Shown here piece after piece: positions 37,473 to 47,030 of a stretch of 48,908 nucleotides of DNA. Under the pieces are notes generated by a model. That model saw only the letters and a list, made by a program, of their open reading frames with translations, made no database searches and was not told where the DNA came from. The first letter of the stretch is position 1. Each line of letters starts with the position of its first letter. Made by a program: the position numbers and the translations under genes. The DNA comes from Mesorhizobium muleiense (lineage in GTDB: Bacteria; Pseudomonadota; Alphaproteobacteria; Rhizobiales; Rhizobiaceae), in contig NZ_FNEE01000001.1 in NCBI RefSeq assembly GCF_900099905.1, positions 1 to 48,908 of the forward strand. The letters run 5' to 3'.

Positions 37473-37952
37473 TCAGATGCCTCCAACCCGGATTGTCGAC
37501 TGGCGTGAGATCGTGGTGCCAGGCATGGGCAGTGCCGGGAACAGATTCCAGACCGGCAGGTTGCGGGCATCATATTGGATGGACACGACGAATTGGTTTC
37601 CGTCGGCCGTGCTGTCCTTGGCCTGGTAGGTCAGCTTGTCGGAATCGACGAATGGATATCCCGCGGCATTGGTGGTGACGAAACTGGTCACCAGCGCCTG
37701 GCGCTCATCTTCGTTCAGCCCGGCAATCGCCGTGCGTGCGGCGTCCGCTGCGATCTGCTGCACGGAGTGACTGGCGCCAAAATAGATGCCATATGCAACC
37801 ATGCCGAGCAGAAGCAAGATGAAAATGGGCGCAAGCAGTGCAAATTCGATCGCGGACGTTCCGGACGGTTCTCGAAACTGATGTAATTTGCGTTTTAGCT
37901 GACGCGTATTGCGCCGCTTTATAGCGATTGTCCCAGTTTCCGCGCTGTTCAT
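37473..37952 (-). CDS. TadE-like minor pseudopilin
   Basis: A 159-residue protein with a basic N-terminus, then the TadE hallmark GTSAIEFALLAPIFILLLLGMVAYGIYFG: a Glu five residues into a hydrophobic helix. SHSVQQIAADAARTAIAGLNEDER follows, as in other TadE proteins. Members are processed by a prepilin peptidase and help assemble Flp-type pili. No tadA, tadB, tadC, flp or cpaB gene lies in this window, so the pair is an orphan here. The main tad locus may be elsewhere in the genome. Confidence 0.85.
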   Translation of the reverse strand: MNSAETGTIAIKRRNTRQLKRKLHQFREPSGTSAIEFALLAPIFILLLLGMVAYGIYFGASHSVQQIAADAARTAIAGLNEDERQALVTSFVTTNAAGYPFVDSDKLTYQAKDSTADGNQFVVSIQYDARNLPVWNLFPALPMPGTTISRQSTIRVGGI

Positions 37953-38418
37953 GTCCGTCGCCTATCAAGACATACCGAAGCCCGCAAAAGATGTAATCCG
38001 TGGTTGCTTAAAGGCGGCTTAAGACATTCTGGCAAAGTGGAATCGACGACAGATTTCTTGCCGGAAACGAATGCTTGAAGCGGTTCTTCCGCCAAGTCGT
38101 GGAATTCATCAGCCGACGCGGCGCCCCGCTTCGACGCCCGACTTCTTCAACAAAGCGGCGCAACCTGCTCGTTGCAGAGAAAGCGCCGTCGATCCCATCG
38201 ACCACAACGTAGGGTTTAGTTAGTGAGGGACCCCATTGACTTGCATCAATATCATGCGATCCGCTGCAGGCTATTGCCCGTCCCAACTTCCCACGAGGTG
38301 CAAGGGTTTTCGCGCAATGTGTAGGATCTGACGTGCGGGTTGTGTCCAAATTGCTGCCGCTAGTTGTAACTTGTGTTTACCACTCACGGGTTAGGGTTAC
38401 CCAAAGGCAGTTGGCGGA
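37953..38418. other. Gene-free stretch of about 465 bp
   Basis: It separates the divergent TadE-like and diguanylate-cyclase genes. A 113-codon minus-strand frame at 38008-38349 has no recognisable domain, no ribosome site and atypical composition, so I do not call it. Promoters for both flanking genes must lie here. The 38.3-38.4 kb end is locally AT-richer than its surroundings. Confidence 0.5.
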
Positions 38419-39180
38419 ATGACGGCATCAGATTATCTCCTGACACGCTTCGGGAAGCTCTCGCTGTTCAGGCAGACCTGCGTCGTGGTTCTGGCAGCCA
38501 TCATCGGTGCGGATACACTCACGCTCGTTTTCTATGGTATCTTCTTTGCCGACCGCCTCCTCTTGGACTTGTTCTTGACAACGGTCATCACCGTCGCGGT
38601 TGGATTTCCGCTCGGCTATTTCTTCCTGAGACAGCAGTTGAAGCTCGCCTGGATGGCCGCCAGGCTCGACCGGGCAGCACGCATCGACCACCTCACAAGC
38701 CTCGCCAACAGGAAAACCTTCTTTGAAGAGGCCGAGGCAATCGTGGGTTCCGAGGCCTTTAGGGAAGGCGCCGTGCTGTTCATCGACGCCGATCATTTCA
38801 AATCAATCAACGACACCTTTGGTCATGCCATCGGCGATGCCGTCCTCCAGGAGATGGGCAGCGTTATTCGCAGCTCGGTTCGGGAACGCGACCTGGCGGC
38901 GCGCATCGGCGGCGAGGAGTTCGCTGTGTTCCTGGTCGAAGCCGGCCGCGACAAGACATTGGAAGTAGCCGAGCGCATCAGACAGAACATGCGCGGTGTC
39001 AGACGGGCAGTCGGCATCGAGGACCGAGAAATCACCGTCAGCATCGGGATTTGCCTGCACGGACCAGACCAAACCTTGAACGACATCCTGCTGCGCGCTG
39101 ATCAGAATCTCTATGTCGCAAAGAACAGGGGGCGCGACTGCATCGTCGCAACCACCGGGTTCGGACCGGTATTCGCATGA
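38419..39180 (+). CDS. Membrane-bound diguanylate cyclase
   Basis: A 253-residue protein with two transmembrane helices (about 20-42 and 50-75) and a C-terminal GGDEF domain that makes cyclic di-GMP from GTP. The domain starts at DHLTSLANRKTFFEEAE. The metal-binding VLFIDADHFKSINDTFGHAIGD follows. The active-site motif is GGEEF at residues 164-168. An RxxD inhibitory site (RERD, residues 155-158) sits exactly five residues before it, so product feedback is expected. No sensor domain is present beyond the membrane part. Its product commonly controls exopolysaccharide and pilus systems, both of which are nearby. Confidence 0.93.
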   Translation: MTASDYLLTRFGKLSLFRQTCVVVLAAIIGADTLTLVFYGIFFADRLLLDLFLTTVITVAVGFPLGYFFLRQQLKLAWMAARLDRAARIDHLTSLANRKTFFEEAEAIVGSEAFREGAVLFIDADHFKSINDTFGHAIGDAVLQEMGSVIRSSVRERDLAARIGGEEFAVFLVEAGRDKTLEVAERIRQNMRGVRRAVGIEDREITVSIGICLHGPDQTLNDILLRADQNLYVAKNRGRDCIVATTGFGPVFA

Positions 39181-39496
39181 TCGTGACCGGCACGATTGCT
39201 CCACCGGTATCTGCGAATCATCGCTCGGCCGAGGCGTGGCCGAACTGCTTTTGCGTAGCTGGAAGGCTCGGTCCATGGTTTCGACCGCTGTTCTGCCGGC
39301 CGCGCAGTGGCTGTCGCTGCGCCTTACTTAGGGTGACCTCACGAGTCTGTTGAAATAAAAAATCACCACGTTACTGTTTGGCCACCAGCTGCCGGAAAGG
39401 GAACCGGCGGCGCGCTCAAAGGGGCCAGCGAATCGGCTTCGGGGCGTCAACACTCAAGAGGCGCAGCTGAACGGCCGCCTCGACAGGGAGAACTTC
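39181..39496. other. Gene-free stretch of about 315 bp
   Basis: No supportable gene is present. A short hairpin, GCCGG-AAAGGGAA-CCGGC, lies near 39391-39408 and could influence oppA expression. An AT-rich run (GAAATAAAAAATCA) near 39353-39366 is a candidate promoter region, but no convincing -35 and -10 pair was found. Confidence 0.4.
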
Positions 39497-41089
39497 ATGC
39501 TGAAAAACATGCTGAAGGCGACGGTGTTCGCCACAACCATGGCTTTGGCCGCCGGCACGTTCTACACGCCAGCCTTCGCCGAGGTCGTCTACAACCGCGG
39601 CACCGCCGCCGAATCGGAGTCGCTCGACCCGCACAAGACCTCGACAATATACGAAGCCGCTGTATTGCGTGACCTGTTCCAGGGGCTGGTCATGCAAGAC
39701 CAGAAGGCGAACGTCATTCCGGGCGCCGCCGAAAGCTGGACTGTATCGGACGACGGCACCGTCTACACCTTCAAGCTGCGCAAGGACGGTGTCTGGTCGG
39801 ATGGTAGCCCGGTCACGGCAGGTGACTTCGTCTACGCGTTTCATCGGCTGGAAGATCCGGCCACCGGCGCCGAATATGCTTCGATGCTCTATCCCGTGAA
39901 GAACGCCGAGGAGGTGAACACCAAGAAGGCGAAGCCGGAGGAGATGGGCGTCAAGGCAATCGACGCAAATACCCTGGAAGTGACGCTGAAGGCGCCCACG
40001 CCCTATTTCCTTGAAATGCTGACCCACCAGGCGACTTATCCGGTCAGCAAGGCGTCCATTGACAAGCTCGGCGCCGATTGGATCAAGCCGGGCAATCTGG
40101 TCTCCAACGGCCCCTTTACCCTGACGGAGTGGGTTCCCAACGACCACATCAAACTGGTCAAGAATCCGAAATTCTGGGATGCTGCGAGCGTCAAGCTCGA
40201 CGTCGTCAACTACATCCCGACCGAAGATCGTTCGTCGGCGATAAAGCGCTTCGAGGCCGGCGAACTCGACAGCTACGACGACCTCCCGACCGAGCAGCTC
40301 GCCGATCTCAAGGCCAAGTTTGGCGATCAGATTCGCGTTGGACCTTACCTCGGCACCTACTATTTTTCGATCAAGACCGACAAGGCTCCGTGGGACAACG
40401 TCGAACTGCGCAATGCCATCTCCATGGCAGTCGACCGCGATTTCCTTGCCGAAAAGGTCTGGCAGAACTCAATGCTGCCCGGCTATTCGATGGTGCCTCC
40501 GGGCATTGAGGGCTATACGCCGGCAATGGCCAAATACGCGGACATGTCGCAGATCGACCGCGAGGATGAGGCCAAGAAGGTACTCGAGAAGCTTGGCTAT
40601 ACGCCCGAGAAACCGCTGAAGATGGAAATCCGCTACAACACGTCGGAAAACCACAAGAACACTGCAGTCGCCATCCAGGAGCAGTTGAAGCCGCTCGGCG
40701 TCGAAATCACGCTGCTCAACACCGACACCAAGACCCACTACTCCTTCCTTGAGCAGAAGGGCGACTACGACGTGGCGCGTGCCGGCTGGATTGCGGATTA
40801 CAAGGATCCGGAAACCTTCCTCGGCATCTCCCGCAAGGCAAGCGGCAACAACTATTCGAGCTACAACAGCCCGGAATTCGAGAAGGCCATGGACGAGGCG
40901 GCCGCCGCGGGCGGCAAGCCTGAAGAGCGGATGAAAGAACTCGCCGAGGCCGAGCGCATCCTCGTCGATGACGTCGGCAACATCCCGCTTCTCTACTATA
41001 GTTACAAGGATATCGTTTCTCCGAAGGTTCATGGCTTCGAGGACAACGTCATGGATGTGCATCCGTCCCGCTTCATCTCCAAGGACTGA
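39497..41089 (+). CDS. oppA: Oligopeptide ABC transporter substrate-binding protein
   Basis: A 530-residue SBP_bac_5 protein. A signal peptide ends in AFA before EVVYNRGTAAESESLDP. The family blocks VIPGAAESWTVSDDGTVYTFKLR, GDFVYAFHRLEDP, LVSNGPFTLTEWVPND, LRNAISMAVDR and GWIADYKDPETFL are those of peptide-binding OppA/MppA-like proteins. A GGGAG site precedes the ATG at 39497. A palindromic repeat follows the stop, before oppB. Murein peptides are a possible substrate besides general peptides. Confidence 0.92.
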   Translation: MLKNMLKATVFATTMALAAGTFYTPAFAEVVYNRGTAAESESLDPHKTSTIYEAAVLRDLFQGLVMQDQKANVIPGAAESWTVSDDGTVYTFKLRKDGVWSDGSPVTAGDFVYAFHRLEDPATGAEYASMLYPVKNAEEVNTKKAKPEEMGVKAIDANTLEVTLKAPTPYFLEMLTHQATYPVSKASIDKLGADWIKPGNLVSNGPFTLTEWVPNDHIKLVKNPKFWDAASVKLDVVNYIPTEDRSSAIKRFEAGELDSYDDLPTEQLADLKAKFGDQIRVGPYLGTYYFSIKTDKAPWDNVELRNAISMAVDRDFLAEKVWQNSMLPGYSMVPPGIEGYTPAMAKYADMSQIDREDEAKKVLEKLGYTPEKPLKMEIRYNTSENHKNTAVAIQEQLKPLGVEITLLNTDTKTHYSFLEQKGDYDVARAGWIADYKDPETFLGISRKASGNNYSSYNSPEFEKAMDEAAAAGGKPEERMKELAEAERILVDDVGNIPLLYYSYKDIVSPKVHGFEDNVMDVHPSRFISKD

Positions 41090-41114
41090 TCTCCTTGGCC
41101 GGACTGCCGCTCCT

Positions 41115-41158
41115 TTACAGCGCCGCGCGTCCTTTGGGGCGCGCACAGGGCGCTGTAA
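41115..41158. repeat. Cruciform palindromic repeat between oppA and oppB
   Basis: Perfect outer arms TTACAGCGCC (41115-41124) and GGCGCTGTAA (41149-41158) enclose an inner hairpin, GCGCGTCC (41125-41132) with GGGCGCGC (41137-41144, one G-T pair). I recall near-identical extragenic palindromes as dispersed repeats in rhizobial genomes. Here it sits just after the binding-protein gene, where a hairpin could stabilise the oppA message. Confidence 0.75.
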
Positions 41159-41251
41159 CGCCTTGATTTTGCACATGATCCTCTCCGGACCTTCGGCTCG
41201 GGTCATGCGTTAGGGGCGGCGGTCCCGGTTTGCTAGCAAAGCGGGGAACCG

Positions 41252-42175
41252 ATGCTGCGTTACGTATTCCGGCGGCTTCTGACCGCCATTCCGACGCTGT
41301 TGGTCATCGTGACCATGGCGTTCTTCCTGATACGCGTTGCGCCTGGCGGCCCGTTCAATCAGGAGCGGGGCCTGAGCCCCGAGATCAAGGCCAATCTCGA
41401 AGCGCAGTTCGGTCTCAACGACCCGCTCTGGCTGCAATATGTCCACTATCTCGGCAATCTGCTGCGCGGCAATTTCGGTCCGAGCTACAACATGCCGGAT
41501 TTCACTGTCGGCGAATTGTTTGCCAGGGGCCTGCCCGTTTCGATCCAGATCGGCGCCTCGGCCCTGATCCTGGCGCTGCTGCTCGGCGGCCTCCTCGGCA
41601 CCATTGCCGCGCTCAACCAGAACAAGCTTGCCGACTATTCGGTGATCGCTCTGGCAACCGCCGGCAGCACCATTCCGACCTTCGTCATCGCGCCGGTTAT
41701 CCAGCTTCTGTTCGGTCTGACCTGGAAACTGCTGCCGATCGGCGGCTGGGGCGATGGCGCCCTGCTCAACAAGATCGGCCCTGTGCTGACCCTCGCCTTG
41801 CCGCAGATCGCCATCGTCGCCCGCCTGATGCGCGGCTCGATGATCGAATCGTTGCGCTCGCACCACATTCGCACCGCACGTGCGCTCGGCCTGTCGGACT
41901 GGTCGGTGGTCGTCAAGCATGCGCTGCGCGGTGCCATATTGCCGATTGTCTCCTTCACCGGCCCGGCGGCGGCGGCACTGCTCACCGGCTCGATCATCGT
42001 CGAGACGATCTTTTCCATTCCCGGCATCGGCCGCTATTTCGTCGAGGCCGCGCTCAACCGTGACTACACGCTGGTCATGGGCACCGTGGTGGTCATCGCG
42101 CTGTTCACCATCGTCTTCAACCTGATCGTCGACGTCATGTATGCCTTCGTCGATCCGAGGGTGCGCTATGACTGA
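41252..42175 (+). CDS. oppB: Oligopeptide ABC transporter permease OppB
   Basis: A 307-residue BPD_transp_1 permease. The N-terminal MLRYVFRRLLTAIPTLLVIVTMAFFLIRVAPGGPF is the DppB/OppB start. The EAA-type loop is visible around TARALGLSDWSVVVKHALRGAILPIVSF. Six transmembrane segments are expected. It overlaps oppC by eight bases. The 160 bases between oppA and this gene carry only the palindromic repeat. Confidence 0.94.
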   Translation: MLRYVFRRLLTAIPTLLVIVTMAFFLIRVAPGGPFNQERGLSPEIKANLEAQFGLNDPLWLQYVHYLGNLLRGNFGPSYNMPDFTVGELFARGLPVSIQIGASALILALLLGGLLGTIAALNQNKLADYSVIALATAGSTIPTFVIAPVIQLLFGLTWKLLPIGGWGDGALLNKIGPVLTLALPQIAIVARLMRGSMIESLRSHHIRTARALGLSDWSVVVKHALRGAILPIVSFTGPAAAALLTGSIIVETIFSIPGIGRYFVEAALNRDYTLVMGTVVVIALFTIVFNLIVDVMYAFVDPRVRYD

Positions 42176-43289
42176 CATCGCAGCCACCGCTCCGGCCATC
42201 GTCGGCCGTTCCCTGTGGGGCGATGCCTGGGCGCGCCTCAAGGCCAACCGCGCCGCCATGTTCAGCCTGTATTATCTTGCCTTCATCGCGATCCTCAGCG
42301 TGTTCGGACCCTCTTTGGTGCCGCATCGATACACCACCATCTACGCCGACTATGTGCGCATGCCGCCGAGCTTGTCGGCCTATCCGAAGCCCGACAAGAT
42401 AGAAACCGCGCTCAACGAGGCGATCAAGCGCATGCGTGTCGACATCAAGCAGTGGCGGCAGGAAGACAATCGCATCTTCGTCACCGTCACATCGCGCAAG
42501 CCGATCGACGACCGCAATGTCCGCTACCTCGACCGTTCCGATGCCTTCGACAACACCAAGATAGAGAGCAAATCGGCTGACGGCCTTGAAGCGGTGATGA
42601 GCGCTTCAATCAGGCAGCAGTATTTCCTGTTCGGCACCGACAATACTGGCCGCGATCTCCTGTCGCGGACGCTGATGGCCGGGCGCATCTCGCTGGCCAT
42701 CGGCTTGCTCGCCGGGGTCGTTGCGGGCGTCATCGGCGTGCTCTATGGCGCTGCGTCCGGCCTTGCCGGCGGCAGGATAGACGAGGTGATGATGCGCATT
42801 GTCGATGTGCTCTATTCGCTGCCGTTCATTTTCTTCGTCATTATGCTGGTGGTGTTTTTCGGCCGGAACTTCGTGCTGATGTTCCTGGCGGTCGGCGCCG
42901 TGCTGTGGCTCGACATGGCGCGCATCGTGCGCGGACAGGCGCTGTCGATCCGGCGGCAGGAATATGTCCAGGCGGCGGAGGCGATGGGCATAGGCCAGCG
43001 CGGCATTCTGATCCGCCACGTCATTCCCAACCTGCTTGGCCCGGTGGTCATCTATATGACGCTGCTGGTGCCGCAGGTCATCATCCTGGAGAGTTTTCTG
43101 TCGTTCCTCGGGCTCGGCGTGCAGGAACCGATGACTAGCTGGGGCGTGCTGATCTCGACCGGCGCCAAGAACATCGGCACCGCCAACTGGCTGCTTTTGT
43201 TCCCAGCATTTTTCCTTGTCTCGACGCTGTTCGCGCTGAATTTCGTCGGCGACGGTCTGCGCGACGCGCTCGACCCGAGGGACCGTTGA
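42168..43289 (+). CDS. oppC: Oligopeptide ABC transporter permease OppC, with enlarged periplasmic loop
   Basis: A 373-residue permease, about 70 residues longer than usual. After the N-terminal helix (AAMFSLYYLAFIAILSVFGPSLVPHRY), a loop of roughly 110 residues precedes the conserved FGTDNTGRDLLSRTLMAGRISL. The usual loop is about half that. The extra part contains KPDKIETALNEAIKRMRVDIKQW and DRNVRYLDRSDAFDN, mainly charged and helical. The EAA loop (QAAEAMGIGQRGILIRHVIPNLLGP) is intact. The ATG at 42168 starts within oppB. The loop resembles that of OppC proteins known to carry such insertions, but its role is not clear from sequence. Confidence 0.92.
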   Translation: MTDIAATAPAIVGRSLWGDAWARLKANRAAMFSLYYLAFIAILSVFGPSLVPHRYTTIYADYVRMPPSLSAYPKPDKIETALNEAIKRMRVDIKQWRQEDNRIFVTVTSRKPIDDRNVRYLDRSDAFDNTKIESKSADGLEAVMSASIRQQYFLFGTDNTGRDLLSRTLMAGRISLAIGLLAGVVAGVIGVLYGAASGLAGGRIDEVMMRIVDVLYSLPFIFFVIMLVVFFGRNFVLMFLAVGAVLWLDMARIVRGQALSIRRQEYVQAAEAMGIGQRGILIRHVIPNLLGPVVIYMTLLVPQVIILESFLSFLGLGVQEPMTSWGVLISTGAKNIGTANWLLLFPAFFLVSTLFALNFVGDGLRDALDPRDR

Positions 43290-43290
43290 G

Positions 43291-44910
<1,620 letters not shown>

Positions 44911-44919
44911 CGCGGTCGG

Positions 44920-45120
44920 TCAGGACTGCAGCGGATAGTGATTGAAAGGTCCCGAGGCGAATAGACCGTCGTCTGCAGCCAGGGCTGCTATGGCTTCGAT
45001 CTCGATCATCGCCTCGGGCGTTTAGAGCGCTATCATCTCGACGATCGTCTCCGCCGACAGGGCTTGAAAAAACTGCTTCCGGCGGAGTTCAGCGACCTCC
45101 TTGAACTTGCTCATGTCCTG
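44920..45120 (-). pseudogene. RidA/YjgF-family pseudogene (C-terminal remnant with internal stop)
   Basis: The minus-strand frame reads DMSKFKEVAELRRKQFFQALSAETIVEMIAL, a TAA stop, then TPEAMIEIEAIAALAADDGLF and a final TGA. The order DMxxFxEV, VE, and the EAMIEIEAIAAL ending fits the C-terminal half of Rid-family proteins (R-x-T-V-E, then LVEIEAIA). The N-terminal half is absent and the catalytic Arg context is lost. An in-frame TAA at about 45022 confirms decay. The fragment directly abuts the end of the SRPBCC gene, whose last residues read through it in another frame. Confidence 0.7.
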
Positions 45121-45535
45121 CGCTGGATTCAACATAACGCCCGAAGTTGTCCAGGATCGCCTGCCAGCCGTCACGCTGCATGTCGATGGAGTTCTGCGTC
45201 TCGGCATCGAATATGGTCGTCACCTTCGTACCGTTGCCTGCAGCTTCGAAGGTCGTACGCGCCTTGCGCCCGTCGCTCATGGCGAATGCGATCGCCTTGT
45301 ACGGCTCGACTTCTTCGTACACCGCCTCGAAATCGAAGCCGAAACTGCCGTCCTTGGCTTCCATGCGCGCCTTGTAGCCGCCGCCCACCTTTAGGTCGGC
45401 TTCCGCGCTTGGGCAGCACCAGTCGTCGGAAGCGAAGTTCCACTGCGTGATATCGCCGGGCGTCGTGTAGGCCTCCCAGACGCGTTCGATCGGCGCGGCG
45501 ATCGTGGTGGCAATGGTGATCTGCTGGTTGGTCAT
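45089..45535 (-). CDS. AHSA1/SRPBCC-family protein
   Basis: A 148-residue START/Bet-v-1-like protein of the AHSA1 (activator of Hsp90 ATPase homologue) group. Family blocks are TIAAPIERVWEAYTTPGDITQWNFASDDWCCPSAEADLKVGGGYKARMEAKDGSFGFDF and MQRDGWQAILDNFGRYVE. The ATG at 45535 has AAGGAAA upstream; the longer frame has none. The normal protein ends near RYVE; here the last twelve residues (SSAGHEQVQGGR) come from the RidA remnant in another frame. The function of these proteins is unknown; they bind hydrophobic ligands. It is followed on the minus strand by a second homologue. Confidence 0.88.
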   Translation of the reverse strand: MTNQQITIATTIAAPIERVWEAYTTPGDITQWNFASDDWCCPSAEADLKVGGGYKARMEAKDGSFGFDFEAVYEEVEPYKAIAFAMSDGRKARTTFEAAGNGTKVTTIFDAETQNSIDMQRDGWQAILDNFGRYVESSAGHEQVQGGR

Positions 45536-45580
45536 TTTGGTTTCCTTGTTGTCGCAGCCGGATGAGATCACGCAGACGGT

Positions 45581-46024
45581 TTATTGCGTGATTTCGGGCT
45601 CGACGAGGTGAGCAAGCTTGCGTAGCGACTCTTGCCAACCGAGATAACATGCCTCGACCGGGATCAGATCGGGCACGTTCTCCTGAACCACCGTCATCTC
45701 CGTTCCGACTGAAACGGCCGTCAACGTGACGGTCACTTTCATCTCGCCCGGAAGGTTCGGATCATCGAACACGTCGCTGTAGACGAGCGTCTCGCCGGGG
45801 ACGAGTTTCAGATAGGTGCCGCCGAAGGAATGGCTTTGCCCGGTCGTGAAGTTTCGAAACGACATTCTGTGCTTGCCGCCTTCCGTCGCCTCAAGCTCAT
45901 GCACAGTACAGGTAAAACCGAAGGGCGGGAGCCAACTCGCGACCGCGTCAGGTTCCAGAAATGCGCGGTAGACCTTTTCGGGTTTGGTGGCGAGAACCCG
46001 GTGCAGTTTAACTGTGTTGGGCAT
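45581..46024 (-). CDS. AHSA1/SRPBCC-family protein
   Basis: A 147-residue protein of the same broad fold: HRVLATKPEKVYRAFLEPDAVASWLPPFGFTC, then HSFGGTYLKLVPGETLVYSDVFDDP and GWQESLRKLAHLVEPEI. It starts at ATG 46024, with GGAG six bases upstream inside an alternative ATG at 46036. It differs strongly from its neighbour, so the pair is not a recent duplication. In many bacteria such proteins lie next to an ArsR regulator and a glyoxalase-like protein. The glyoxalase-like gene is next door here, but no ArsR gene is present. Confidence 0.88.
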   Translation of the reverse strand: MPNTVKLHRVLATKPEKVYRAFLEPDAVASWLPPFGFTCTVHELEATEGGKHRMSFRNFTTGQSHSFGGTYLKLVPGETLVYSDVFDDPNLPGEMKVTVTLTAVSVGTEMTVVQENVPDLIPVEACYLGWQESLRKLAHLVEPEITQ

Positions 46025-46074
46025 GATCATCTCCATTCGTTGAGTTCACCAGGGTGTCGTTGCTTTGGATCGGG

Positions 46075-46554
46075 TTAGCCTGCTGCTGCGGCTTCCAGCG
46101 CCGCGATATCGATTTTCTTCATCGTCATCATCGCCTCCATCGCGCGCTTGGCCTTGGCGCGGTCGGGACTGGTCGTCAGTTCCATCAGCCGCTTCGGCGT
46201 GATCTGCCAGGAGAAGCCCCACCGGTCCTTGCACCATCCGCAGGCGCTCTCGCTGCCGCCGTTTCCAACGATCGCCTTCCAGTAGCGGTCGGTCTCTTCC
46301 TGATCTTCGGTCAGCACCATCAGGCTGACGGATTCGTTCGCCTTGAAATTCGGGCCGCCGTTCAGGCCTATAAAAGACTGGCCGAGCACTGTGAACTCGA
46401 CCGTCAGTTCATTGCCTTCCTTGCCGCCGGGATAGTCCGACGCGGCCGCATTCAGCCGATCCACATGGCTGTCGGGAAAGGTGGCGGCATAGAACTCTGC
46501 CGCCTTGCGTGCTTCGCCGTGGTCGAACCACAGGCAGGTCACGAGTTTCGTCAT
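46075..46554 (-). CDS. VOC-superfamily (PhnB-like) protein
   Basis: A 159-residue protein of the vicinal-oxygen-chelate superfamily, PhnB/3-dmu-9_3-mt group. It begins [31 protein letters not shown], has [32 protein letters not shown] and ends [20 protein letters not shown]. These proteins are often named 3-demethylubiquinone-9 3-methyltransferase, but they lack a methyltransferase fold, so that name should not be used. Substrate is unknown. A strong GAGGAG site precedes the ATG. It leads a three-gene minus-strand cluster with the two SRPBCC genes. Confidence 0.88.
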   Translation of the reverse strand: MTKLVTCLWFDHGEARKAAEFYAATFPDSHVDRLNAAASDYPGGKEGNELTVEFTVLGQSFIGLNGGPNFKANESVSLMVLTEDQEETDRYWKAIVGNGGSESACGWCKDRWGFSWQITPKRLMELTTSPDRAKAKRAMEAMMTMKKIDIAALEAAAAG

Positions 46555-46988
46555 ATCTAATCTCCTCGGTTCTTGGGGGTATTTGTTCGCGCCGCGACTG
46601 CCAGATCTCAGTCGAACCGGCCCTTGGGCGCCTCGCCAGCCAGAACGGGACCGATGAACACCATCATAAGGTCGGCCTGGATTACATCGACCGCATATGT
46701 GTTCGATGATCTAAACTCGCTCACGGGTCTTTCACCTGGTTTCGTTGCTTCGTGTCCAAAGGACGAACGAGTGGTGCGCCTCCCGACAGCCAACCTGTTA
46801 TTTTTTTGCCACGCGGCAAGGCCCACCTAACCCGAGTCGATCCATCCAACCGCCGGCTGGTAAGAGCGGGTCGGCGTAGGGCCGGGCCGTTTGCTTCAGC
46901 ACCGGTTGTCCATATCATGAGGCGTTCGTGGAGAAGGCGCTTGAGGTCCTCGTTGATGCCCGCAGTTTTCGCGGAAACAAACAACAAC
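46555..46988. other. Gene-free stretch of about 430 bp
   Basis: It lies between the VOC gene and the terminator of the Rnk-like gene. Several short frames on both strands exist but have no recognisable domain or ribosome site. No tRNA or repeat was identified apart from the palindrome at its right edge. Confidence 0.45.
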
Positions 46989-47030
46989 CTAAAGCGCGCC
47001 GCATGAGGCCGGTCACGCGACGCGCTTTAG
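46989..47030 (-). terminator. Palindrome at the end of the Rnk-like gene
   Basis: Fourteen-base arms CTAAAGCGCGCCGC (46989-47002) and GCGACGCGCTTTAG (47017-47030) pair with one mismatch around a 14-base loop. The right arm contains the stop codon of the minus-strand gene. It is a plausible transcription end or a dispersed extragenic palindrome; no T-tract is obvious. Confidence 0.55.

Noticed and set aside
38008..38349. 113-codon minus-strand frame in the gap before the diguanylate cyclase
   Set aside because: No domain, no ribosome site and atypical composition; the gap is better read as regulatory.
41210..42259. 349-codon minus-strand frame opposite oppB
   Set aside because: Composition is typical of a mirrored frame (His, Asp, Gln and Arg rich) and the plus strand is a clear permease.
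46075..46554. 3-demethylubiquinone-9 3-methyltransferase
   Set aside because: This common label is not supported; the sequence is a VOC/PhnB-like fold with no SAM-binding motif.
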